Positions 32,873-43,100 of a stretch of 64,000 nt of DNA are shown here, piece after piece. Within the stretch, counting starts at the first letter, position 1; each line of letters opens with the position of its first letter. The notes under the pieces were generated by a model. The model was not told the origin of the DNA, did no database searches, and saw only the letters and a program-made list of their open reading frames with translations. The position numbers and the translations under genes are program-made. The DNA is from Capitella teleta (lineage: Eukaryota; Annelida; Polychaeta; Capitellidae), in NCBI GenBank assembly GCA_000328365.1, contig KB308480.1:35586-99585 (forward strand). The letters are read 5' to 3'.

Positions 32873-33361
32873 CTTGCTGAAAGAGAGAAAATACAAGTTG
32901 AATACACATGTTGAAAATTCAGTATAGGCCCTATAATAAATGTATACTACAGACTGGGGTACAAGATGAATCCTACAGTGAACAATCCTTTAACGTTAGA
33001 CTGGGTATTGTTGACAGCAATCAAAATTCACCCTGTATCGAATTACAGAGTCCACAGAATATGAAATGCTGAGGCCACAAAAAAAAGAGAGAGCACAAAT
33101 TCGCTGAAATAAACACTGTTCTCCCCCAAAAATAACGCTGCATTTCCTATCTAAAAATTGAAAAGCATTGGAAGTTGGCAATAGGTTGACACAATGGTCA
33201 ATAATTGAACAATTTCAGCGTAGTAAAAAAATAATCTGGGTTTCTTAACCATAACAAATGAATAATCTTTCGTTTAAATTCTCCACTGGTGGCGGATGAC
33301 CATTAATTCGTGAAATATCTGGCGGATTTTCCAGGGCATAGCCCAGAACATCGCCTCTCAC

Positions 33362-33387
33362 CTACGATGGCTATGGAGAAAAGGAAG
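33362..33387 (-). promoter_or_regulatory. Probable RPL26 5' UTR exon with TOP-like start
   Basis: On the minus strand, CTTCCTTTTCTCC followed by ATAGCCATCGTAG and GTGAGA reads as a terminal-oligopyrimidine transcript start plus a short non-coding exon and donor. It would splice to the acceptor next to the RPL26 start codon. TOP starts are typical of ribosomal-protein mRNAs and place them under growth-dependent translation control. The exact start base is inferred. Confidence 0.6.
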
Positions 33388-33761
33388 CTTCCGGTGGCGC
33401 AGTGCACTGTGGGTAATTTGCCTGTTGTTGACAAAAGTGCCGGAGTGAATTGAGTGACTCGCAAGAAAAAGTTGTCAATTCGATCTTTTTGACGCAGGGT
33501 AAAGTCAGTACGTGGTCCAGGAACACATGTGCAATCAATTTATGAATTTACATTGAAAATATTATTTGTATTGAGTATATTATAGCCTTTATAGGGTGCG
33601 TTGGCGGTCTTAGAAAACTGGGACTCGTCAAATCGTCCAGTTATCGCTCAATATGCATTGAACTCCGGCTTCCGGTGTCAGCAATTTCCCTCAAAAAGTC
33701 ATTCTGATGGCACAAATGTCACGCCTTAAGCAGCTTAAGAGCCAGTTACCTGGCCGAGCGT

Positions 33762-33885
33762 GCCAGCGAGCGATTAATAGAAACCCAACAGAGTACTGTA
33801 CAGTCATGCCGACCAGAGCGGCGAGCGATTTTTTAATCGAAACCCGATGCTGCCGGGTTTCAATTCTGAAAAATCGCTCGCTGGC
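33762..33885. repeat. Nested fold-back sequence
   Basis: GCCAGCGAGCGATT (33762-33775) and AATCGCTCGCTGGC (33872-33885) are perfect 14-bp inverse complements. A second GCGAGCGATTTTTTAATCGAAACCC arm inside pairs with GGGTTTC and GAAAAATCGCTCGC. The arm occurs twice on the left and once on the right, giving two alternative hairpins. No target duplication was seen. Confidence 0.7.
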
Positions 33886-33987
33886 GAGAAAAATGCAATC
33901 CGTGCATGTGCAGTTCATTTGAGAGTCTGGCAGCACAGCAGGAACTCGCCGTCATCTCACACTTCAATCAACTGTAAACAAAATAAT

Positions 33988-34940
33988 TAGGGCTGGGCGG
34001 ATATTGCTTCAACACGGATACACGGATCACGGATATCCGTGTTATTAATATCCGTATCCGTCGGATATTAATAACATGGATATTTATGCCCAAACACTGG
34101 AGCATGCACTTGCAGCGTAATGCCCCAGCGCCTGGCACACGCTGTGAGCGTGAAAACCACGCTCTGCCTGCAGCAGTTATTAGTTAAAGACAAGCGACCT
34201 TGACGTACTGCTGTCACTCTTCTTGCTTCTTGTACATTTCTTTTATCAAAACGTTCAGAATAAGTTTAAAGAGGCATTGCACATGCAGACAGCTCACTTG
34301 CCTGTCGATTTCAGAGGTGAATTCCTTATCAGCGCAGGCTATTTCAAGTATTTTTCCCAAACTTCATGAATCGCAGATTATAAGCCCAAGACGGGACGAC
34401 AGTAACGTGCACTTTTACTAGCTGCTTAGAAATTGTTTCTTATATATGATGTTTTAGCACTCTAATTGAATAAATTATTATTATTATTAGTCTATATTAA
34501 CATTAACCATTTCCACATGGTTCAAGGTCGAAAAAGTGATGAAATTCAGTGCTGTTTGTGGTTCACACGAAAACTGCAATGGACAAAAGCTGTCACGTGT
34601 TGAAAAATAAGCACTAAAGGAGATAGTCAACAACGCGTGGTTACATCACTTTTGACTGAAGAGATTCAAGGGCATAGAATTGTGTTTATTTAAAACAAAT
34701 CGGAATTAGCGCATTGTTGACATCGTGTTATCTTGTAATTGACATCGCTCAGCTTCAGTGAGCAGCGTTTGTGTGCGGAATGGCTGTGCGCTACGCTCAC
34801 TGTGCACTCGAAACAAAAACTTAAAATTTACACTATCTGTGTTTAATTATCCGTGTTGAAACACGGATCACGGATAGTACTGAACACCCCCAATATCCGT
34901 GCTGTCACGGATATCGGACACGGATATTCGCCCAGCCCTA
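33988..34940. mobile_element. hAT-type non-autonomous element with intact target duplication
   Basis: The ends TAGGGCTGGGCGGATAT and ATATTCGCCCAGCCCTA are inverted repeats with one mismatch. The perfect 8-bp direct repeat AAAATAAT flanks both ends (33980-33987, 34941-34948). Many CACGGATA/TATCCGTG motifs cluster within 100 bp of each end, as expected for transposase-binding subterminal repeats. There is no transposase frame in 953 bp. Confidence 0.88.
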
Positions 34941-34948
34941 AAAATAAT

Positions 34949-35099
34949 ACTGTCTATGGTGGTATGCAGGATAAAGAACCCTTGGGATTTATCGATAAGA
35001 GTAGGGGGAAACCCCGGTCCCGGGCCTTCTGTTCTGGCGCCCGTATCACCCGAATGGGTTGGGTGGAGCCGTAAAACCCCAATCACTCACTCACTCACT
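34949..35099 (+). mobile_element. tRNA-derived SINE, 3' half
   Basis: Begins at the ACTGTCTATGGTGGTATGC position of the full SINE and runs to its 3' end, here with a CACTCACTCACTCACT tail. It abuts the target duplication of the hAT element. Confidence 0.8.
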
Positions 35100-35106
35100 G
35101 TGAATA

Positions 35107-35753
35107 CCGTATAATTTTGTATATAATGTTGAACTCCCATAACTCAAATTGCTCTATAACTCAAAGCTATTTCGAATCCTAGATACCATTATATCGAAGT
35201 GAACTCAAATATGCAAAATTTTCATGCTTAGTTGAATGCTAGAAAAACTTTACCTGTGACTGGATATAAAGCTGACTTCACTAATTGCTCGACTTGGAGC
35301 GTCCAGTCAGCGTCATTCATACCTTTCGAAGTTGACAGCGTGCGGTTCTTGGAGTAACTCCCGAATCCTATTCATGCTTACAATAGGTGTCAAAACAAAG
35401 ATGCACAGCCTCATTCAATGTATTCTTTTGTGGTCGGCATGCGATGCTTACAGAAATCTACAAAGCATTTATGATCTTTTTAAATCGGCAAAATCAGAGA
35501 AAATATGATAGGCACCCAAGACTTCAACGGGGGTGGATACTTCGTATATTAAGGAGTGGGGGAGGGGGGGGGGAGCAGTGTAAGGACATCATTTCATCTC
35601 TGCATATACTCTTGTCATCGTGGCTACAAAGAGAAAACTCAACTCATTCTTCCCATGCTTGATTCATGTAATCATGTTACTATATCTCAAAGGCTCTTTA
35701 ACTCAAAGTGATCTTGACGGTCCCTTGAATATTGACATATCAAGATTATACTG
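35107..35753. mobile_element. pogo/Tigger-like element, copy 1
   Basis: The right end ATCAAGATTATACTG and the degraded left end CCGTATAATTTTG are inverted, with TA at both borders. Inside are strings such as TCGAACTCCCATAACTC. The interior matches, in inverse orientation, the element at 41139-41882. No transposase is visible. Confidence 0.65.
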
Positions 35754-36991
35754 TAATAGAATAATCGTGAGGGCCTTGCTCTTTGACTTTGATATATATT
35801 CTGTGGGATTCTAGCCCCTCCGGAAATGAACGTGACAGTAAAAGAAATTAGGAGTGTTTTTTAAATACCAATTGTCATGCTAAGTACACATATTTAAAAA
35901 CGACCTGGTTGTTTCCAAATAGCAGCAAATGTTTGAATGTGTATCTAAAAAAATAGTTAAAATACTCATTTGTACTGATACATTTAAGGAATTTACACCT
36001 GCTGTGGACTACTAGTAACTCTGAAACAGATCAAATTTTAGTGGTTTAATATTGTAATTGGTCATGAATTGTAATCTCTATCTAAAAACTAAAACGGTTT
36101 CAAAATGAACAGCTGAAGATCCACTTTATGTGCTCTACCTTTCAGATTGCTTTTCAATCATTTGTAAACATATTTAATCTTTGAATTAGATAATGATCAA
36201 GCATGGAATAGTTTTTAGTTGGCCTATGTGGAGAAAAAAAAAGAAGAGGTATGTAATATGTATTAAGGTCAACACATTATTGAATATGCCTACAATTTTA
36301 ACTTGATGTCTGATCCTGTCTACTGAAATGGCTTTTGTTGTTTATAGAAACATTTACATGAACCGGTTTCCATGTGACTGTTGATCATGTGTCTCATTCT
36401 GTGAATTAATACTCAGCCTTGAACCTTAATGGAATCCAGACCTTGTGATAGAATGGCTGCTTGAATACAGACACATTATTTTTTTCTTCAAAGTGAATCT
36501 CTGCTTGATGTTTTTCCCCACACCTACCAATTGGACAAAGGAAAAATTGGGTTAAACAACAATGTGATTATGTCATCACAGAGGCTTTAGAATTGACAAG
36601 TAGCACCTAGTGATTCCTTGTGTTTTTTCTTGCATGATTTGATTTCTATAAATTATTCAAATTTTGAATCCTTCAAGTGTATTATGGTTGCACTTTCCTC
36701 TCATTGATAACTGAGTTAGTTGGTATAACCACCTGATAAGCGATTTACTGATGTCTGTCTGTATGCCCCATGGTCAAAGGCATTACCTTGATAACTGATA
36801 AGTTCGGTGACTTTTTAGTCTTCTCCAAATGTGTGAACAACTAGGGTTCTGAGTGCTTCTCTCTTTGGCAGTATGCAGGATTAAAACCACACAAGATTGA
36901 TCAATACAAGTAGGGAGGAATCCTCGATCCCATGATTCTTATCTTGCACCCACATATAGCAAGTGTCATCACTCTCTGTTGGCTTAGTAAA
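35754..36991. other. AT-rich upstream region of the stress-protein gene
   Basis: No gene recognised. Near 36870-36960 there is a possible very diverged SINE 3' fragment (TATGCAGGATTAAAACC). A 5' UTR exon of the universal stress protein gene may lie here or further right, because its ATG directly follows a splice acceptor. Confidence 0.4.
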
Positions 36992-37333
36992 GGGGCACCG
37001 AATAGCTCAGTCGGTGTGATCGGCTGACTGCAATCCTACACCGACGTGGGGGTCGAGGTCCCAGGTTCGAGACTTGATCAGGCCACGGGTGTTATGATTG
37101 TGAATTATAATTGTAATTCGTTATAATTGTAATTCTTCTGTGACTCTGCAGTGCTGCCTAACTGCGTAACAAGGCCGGGCGCTGTGTACTACTGTCTATG
37201 GTGGTATGCAAGATAAAGAATCCTAAGGATTTATCGATTAAGTGTAGGGGGAAACCCCGGTCCCCGGCCTTCTGTTCTGGGGCCTGTATCATCCAAATGG
37301 TTTGGGTGGAGCCGTAAAACTCCATCATGCATG
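36992..37333 (+). mobile_element. tRNA-derived SINE, full-length reference copy
   Basis: The 342-bp element starts GGGGCACCGAATAGC. Box A-like TAGCTCAGTCGGTGTG and box B-like GGTTCGAGACT mark a tRNA-related Pol III head. A unique body follows, with GGGTGTTATGATTGTG and GGGGGAAACCCCGGTCCC, and the 3' end is GTAAAACTCCATCATGCATG. Target duplications CTGTTGGCTTAGT (36976-36988) and CTGTTGGCCTAGT (37337-37349) differ at one base, which indicates insertion by a LINE-type mechanism. Other copies: 25241, 29237, 34949 and 40445. Confidence 0.85.
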
Positions 37334-37760
37334 TATCTGTTGGCCTAGTGTCTTTTTATTCGCTGTACTTCTTTGTGCGAGGTCTGCAAACACTCTACTC
37401 AATGCTACAGCATATATTTGAAGATTCATACCTTTCTGCAGCATTATTTGTACCATACATACTTATATGAGTTATATCAATAGAAAGGTTTAAATTCACA
37501 GCTTACTTTAATCAACTTCAGTTATCACCCTTTCTTGCGTACATTTGAGATTTAGGCTTATCTTATGGTCAAGTGCACGTTTGAGAGCCAGCATCAATCA
37601 CAAAAGCGTAAAGCTCTTCTCATTTGACGTTGGGCCCTGCACATAGAGTGCTTGTAATCAGAATAATCACTTTACTTCAGCTTAATCTTCTTACGCAGGC
37701 ACTCCCCTTTATGTGAGTATAAGACGAGCTGTAACTCTTTTCTTTTTGTTCAATTGCAGG

Positions 37761-39453
37761 ATGGCCTCAGGAGGGGATAGAGTTATTTTGGCTGTGGATG
37801 CCAGCAAGTATTCCCAAAATGCCTTGAAATGTGAGTGCTTTCTCTGATTGTACTTTCGGAGGTTGATTGTCTGTTTTCCAGGGTATTTGGAGCACATGCA
37901 CAAACCAAACAACAAGGTCTACCTGGTTTCCTGCCTGGAATTCCCTTCTATGCCAAGCAGAGACAGTGAGTGCTTCCACAATTTATATCTGTTTTCTGTT
38001 TCTGCTTTCGTCTCTGTTAAATGACTCTGCTAGGTCAGAATTGGTTTATTCTGCCTTGTTTTAACTGCTGCCATTAATACTTGGCAGCAATTCTTTCTTG
38101 TACCATTGTTGACTTGTTATGTAACTTGTGTTATTCCGTTATTTTCGTGCCAGGGTTCAGGGTTTTTGTTTGGCATTAGCTTACTTTGCATTAGAAATCA
38201 AAGGGTACCCCTGATAGTGCATTCATATTGTACTTGTTGATGGTCATTAGGATATCTTAGAACATTTTACGCCATGTCTGTTCTATTCCGATTTTTCTCC
38301 TTCACAGCGTGGGAAGCGCAAACCAAAGCTGGACGTGAAAAGGGACAAGAACTGATTGAACAATTTGGACCGCAACTCAAGGAGAGGAAGGTGAAAGTTA
38401 TTTTCGTTATTTTCCTCTCCGTTAAGTGCATTTTAGTTTCTTTTTGCTTCACATGCTACATGGGGTATATTTTGGTACCTGGGTCAGGTTTAGTGGAATA
38501 GGCATGCAAGTGAAGGATTCTGGTCAAGTCATATTTCCCATGCACATGATGCAGCTTTCTATCGCATGCACCCCTGTTAAAATTCAACATTTATACACTT
38601 GATTATTTGTGCCTATTATGTACATTTGTTATTGAGATTTACGAACTTTTAGGGGCCATAAAAATTAGTTCTATATACCAGGAGTTCTTTATACATGGAG
38701 AACCTTAAAGAGGACCTCTGTTCATTTTGGAACCATTTTTGTGGGTGACGAGAGACCATTTTTGAACAACTCATTCAATTGTGAATGATATTCAAGGCAA
38801 ATTAAACTATAAAGTTCCTGCTCAGGCAGAATAGCTTGAAATGAGATGAGTGCAAGATTTCTTTTATGAGAACTGCTGAACTCCCATTGTTAACAATGAG
38901 CGAGTTACTTTTGTCACATCACCAGTCTGAAATCGAACACAAGGAGAAAGTGAGATTTTATACCTCAAATTCGATGTATCTAGGAATTGGCCACAGCAAG
39001 CGTATTTTCTAAAAATATGTCAGTCAAAAGGCGTATTTGTCTTTTGGGATGCATCCTCTATCATTTGTAACTTTTTTCAAAATGCTCAGAGGTCCTCTTT
39101 AAAATTTCTCCTATCTCGTGCAGTTGCGTAATAATTCACCGTCAGCATATCTGTCTCCAAATTCTTTGGTTCTATATAACCGGAAGTATTATATATCCGA
39201 GTTCATAATAGTGAGCTTTGACTGTATACATGTACTTTGATTGCAGATTGACTTTGAAGTTGTCATGGATTATGAGAAGCCAGGAGAGTACATTTGCCAC
39301 GTGGCTCAGGACAAGAATGCCACTTGCATCGTCATGGGAACGCGAGGCATGGGCAAGCTGAGACGTACGATCATCGGCAGTGTGAGCAACTACGTTTTGA
39401 ACCACGCCCACTGTCCTGTGCTGGTATGCCGCCATCCCAAAGATGAGCATTAA
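37761..39453 (+). CDS. Universal stress protein (UspA family)
   Basis: Exons: 37761-37830, 37882-37965, 38308-38390, 39247-39453. They join in phase to 444 nt, or 147 aa, the normal single-domain length. The N-terminal strand RVILAVDASKYSQNAL is typical. The nucleotide-binding signature G-2x-G-9x-G-S is complete (G110, G113, G123, S124), followed by VSNYVLNHAHCPVLV. This suggests the ATP-binding subclass. Such proteins are known from bacteria, plants, cnidarians and sponges but are absent from vertebrates. The physiological role here is unknown. The ATG sits 1 nt after a splice acceptor (TTGCAG), so a 5' UTR intron is expected. The third intron contains a TTAA-flanked element. Confidence 0.93.
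38709..39098. mobile_element. TTAA-flanked MITE (piggyBac- or Kolobok-like)
   Basis: AGAGGACCTCTG at the left end and CAGAGGTCCTCT at the right end are inverted repeats, each bordered by TTAA (38705-38708, 39099-39102). The element is 390 bp and has no coding capacity. It sits in intron 3 of the universal stress protein gene. Confidence 0.7.
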
Positions 39454-39906
39454 GATGTGGAGCCACTACTCAGTAAAATACTCAGCAGTAGGCTCCAGTG
39501 CATTCCACCATTGTCGGAGCTTGTAATCTCTGGTGCACAATTGCTAATTGATAATCTGTACTTGCTGGTATTCAATTCAGTGTTGTGATGAAAACGTAAC
39601 CACTTTAGTGCTACCGTTTCAGGTCCATGCTAAATTCCTAATCTTAAATGTGTAATAATTGTTAAATCTGCAATAACCAGAATCAATTCATGCAGCTTAG
39701 TTCAATTTCTGAAGCATTTATTCAGTGTTAATTAATTCTGTTTGCTATATTTCTGGTTTCATTCCAATATATTTTAGTTTATATTTCTTAGTTCGTTCAT
39801 TGTAGGTGATACAGACATCTAACTGTGTTCAAACACTGGTTGTCTTTTGAACTCTCACGATAATCAAATTATACTCGTTATGTGCTTACTAATATACATA
39901 TATCCT

Positions 39907-40012
39907 AATAAAGTTGTTCGTATTTGCTATTAATTTTGACTTCATGTAATGATTTTAATATTTAAAGCACTTACATTCCACTCATTCATAAGAAAAGAAG
40001 AAAACTTTTATT
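39907..40012. terminator. Convergent polyadenylation signals
   Basis: AATAAA at 39907-39912 (plus strand, 454 bp past the stress-protein stop) faces TTTATT at 40007-40012 (AATAAA on the minus strand, 155 bp past the DNAAF9-like stop). Confidence 0.65.
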
Positions 40013-40166
40013 TCTGAAACGTTTCAGTGAACAGGAAAAAGTATGGAGGAAAAAACACACTCCCAAGTGAAAGAAACTGAATAAAGGAATTTTTCATACG
40101 ATTCGGATCAGAGTAGTAGCAGTGAATAATGTTGGACGGAGAGTGACAAAGTGAACAAATCCCAGC

Positions 40167-43100
40167 TCATGGATCAAAGATATCCTTGGCAGGGGTCTTG
40201 TCAATCTTGGCGTTGAAAGCGTCAACTTGAGCGTTAACATCTTCCAAGTATGCCTCCAGGTGGCGCTCAAGGTCAGGATGCACATGCGATTTTTCTCCCA
40301 ATAAACTGAGAAACATAGAGCCATTGTAGAACCATCCCTCAGGCAGTGCATCCAAGTGGTGGGCCTCCTACAATGCAAGCACAACAATTGTATTAATATT
40401 AAAATAAACACAATTCCTTGGTCACTCCTTAGTGCTAGCAAACCGCATAACAAGGATAAAGAACCCTTGGGATTTAGCAGTTGGATGAAAAAGCCAATAA
40501 GATGGAAATGCTCACATGCACTCTCTTGACCTCTGCTTTGGTGAGGCTTGTTCGCACTCTGTGAACTTTTTTCTCAGGTATCTGAAAGCATACAGGAACA
40601 AATTCTTCAGACCCAAATCCCTCAGGACATGCAGAATGCGTGTGTACATGTACATCATCGATTTGATGTTGAAGAAAAACCTCACACCTTTGGAGCGCAC
40701 TGTCTCAGCCAATTTTTCAATGTATCTTCACTCAATTGACATCCATAAAACGTGACATAATAACCAGCCTCAGCAGAATTCTGCTCAACTGGCTGCAGAG
40801 AAAGATGGTCGCTGAGAACCGTGTATTTGAAATCATGAACAGAATCTGAAAGAAAGAGAATGAACCAAAGTGATGACATGACCAAAGGAGGAGGGTCTAC
40901 CCAGCAGGACTCTCCCACACACGTGGTACACATTGCCGTTGAAAGGCACTGCACTCTGCCTTGACGAAATGCNNNNNNNNNNNNNNNNNNNNNNNNNNNN
41001 NNNNNNNNNNNNNNNNNNNNNNTTATCAAGAGGACGAGTGAATCGTAGGATGCAAGATTTGATTTGAGGGAAGCAGGAGTCTGCTTTGCTTGAGCCATTC
41101 CACCTGCAATAATGAGAGTAGGAAATTATGATTGATTATAGTATAATCTTGATAAGTCAAATTTTAAGGCACTGTCGAAATCACTTTGAGTTATGCAGCC
41201 TTCGAGATATAGTAACATGGATCAAGCATAGGAAGAAAATGAGTTGAGTTGAGTTTTCTCTTCGTAGCCATGATGACGAACGAGTGTACGAGCAAAGACG
41301 GAATGATGACCCAACACTAATTGCCCTCCTCTCATTAATATACCAATATCCACTTGCTTTGAAGTATTCTGTGCCTACCATATTTTCTCTGATAGTGCCG
41401 ACTTAAAAAGATGACAAACGATAGGTAGATTTCTGTAACCGTTCAATGTCTTTAAACAATGCCGACCATGAAGGAACGCATTGATTGAGGCTGTGCATCA
41501 TTGTTTTGACACCTATTGTAAACATGAATAGGATTCGGAAGTTACTCCAAGAATCGCTGGCTGTCAACTTCGAAAGGTGTGAATGGTGCTGATTGGACGC
41601 TCCGAGTCGAGCAATTAGTTGAGACAGCTTTATATCCAATCACAGGCAAAGTTTCTCTAACATTCAACAACGCATGAAAATTTTGCATATTTCAGTTAAC
41701 TATGACATAAAGGTATCTAAAGTCAACCACAGGGATGAGTTCAAGCTTTTTGAGTTATGGGAGTTCGACATATTGTTACAAAATTCAATGTACGGGTATA
41801 GGAATGGACTCGGGGATTCGAAATGGCTTCGAGTTATGGAGCAATTCGACTTATGGGAGTTCGACACATCAAGATTATACTGTACATGTATTAGGTAAAC
41901 ACGCACCATCCGGGGTTCGACAGAAATCTTGCACGCATGAGATCGGGATGATTGAAGGCAGATTCAGAGAGAACAAGATCAATGTCCGGACTCCTGGAAG
42001 AAGAATTCAACATTGTTGGTTCTCACGCTCACATATTACAAGTGAGATTTACCGAGAGAGGTGAGCTCTGGGGGCAACCACAAAGGCGACGTTTGGGTTA
42101 GTGCACCTCATGAGATGTTGCAAGACTTCTGTCTCAGAATTCTGCAAATTATTATGCAGGTATGCAAATGAGATGAATAAGAATCTCACTTGTTTGGAGT
42201 CATGGGTGAGGAGGATGTTGTTGACCCACCCCTCGTGACACATGTCCAGCAGTTTGGGAAGCGTATAGTGACCGCTCATGAAGGCATTGTTTGGGTCTAT
42301 ACACACAGTCACCGCACCTGCATCAACCACACAATTGGATTTGTGAAAATGTTTTCTATGAAAGTATAAAATTACCAATTTTTAGCTTGGGCGCCAACTC
42401 TGGATCAGGGTGATTGAGAACAACTTGGACGGCTTCCACAGGATCGGTATATCTGCAGACAAGTAAAATGTCTGATGAGGATGAGAATGAAATTAAGCGC
42501 ACCCTGGAATGATAAGTAGGGCCCTGGGAGTTCTTGCAGATTTACGCCTGGAGTAGTGAGCCTGCCATGCGGCCTTCAAGGAGGCCTGGATGCGAGGGGC
42601 ATTGAAGGTTTCAGGGAAATCGGGCATCGGGTGAATGATGACCCATCTGAGGAGGAAAGAACTTAGTCAGGGAAGGATAAAGGGAAGCAGAGCCTCTACC
42701 TGTTCTCTTCCTTCGACAATCCGGTCAGAAGTTTACAGAGTTTCTCTTTATGGCAGCCAGGCACACCTGCCAACACTGTGACAATAAGCTGCATGGAGGG
42801 AAAGTGAACAGTATGAGTGCGTTATGAATAAAGTAACCGCGGAAAGTGCGTTATGATTATAGATATAGATGAGTTATGATTCATCTAAAAGTGCGTTATG
42901 ATGATATAATTGTATAGATACGTTGTGATTCATCAATAAGTGCGTTATGATTATAGATATGGATGTGTTATGATTCATCAATGAGTGCGTTATGATTCTT
43001 GTGGAATGACACTCCTCACCTCCTGTTTTGCGCCATCGACGACGTTTTCATTCACTGTTCCATCCAAAACAACAGAAAATGAATCTTCTGGAATGCTTGA

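Noticed and set aside
37010-37085. A tRNA gene at the SINE head
   Set aside because: Box-like motifs are present, but no cloverleaf closes and the sequence repeats elsewhere as part of a SINE.
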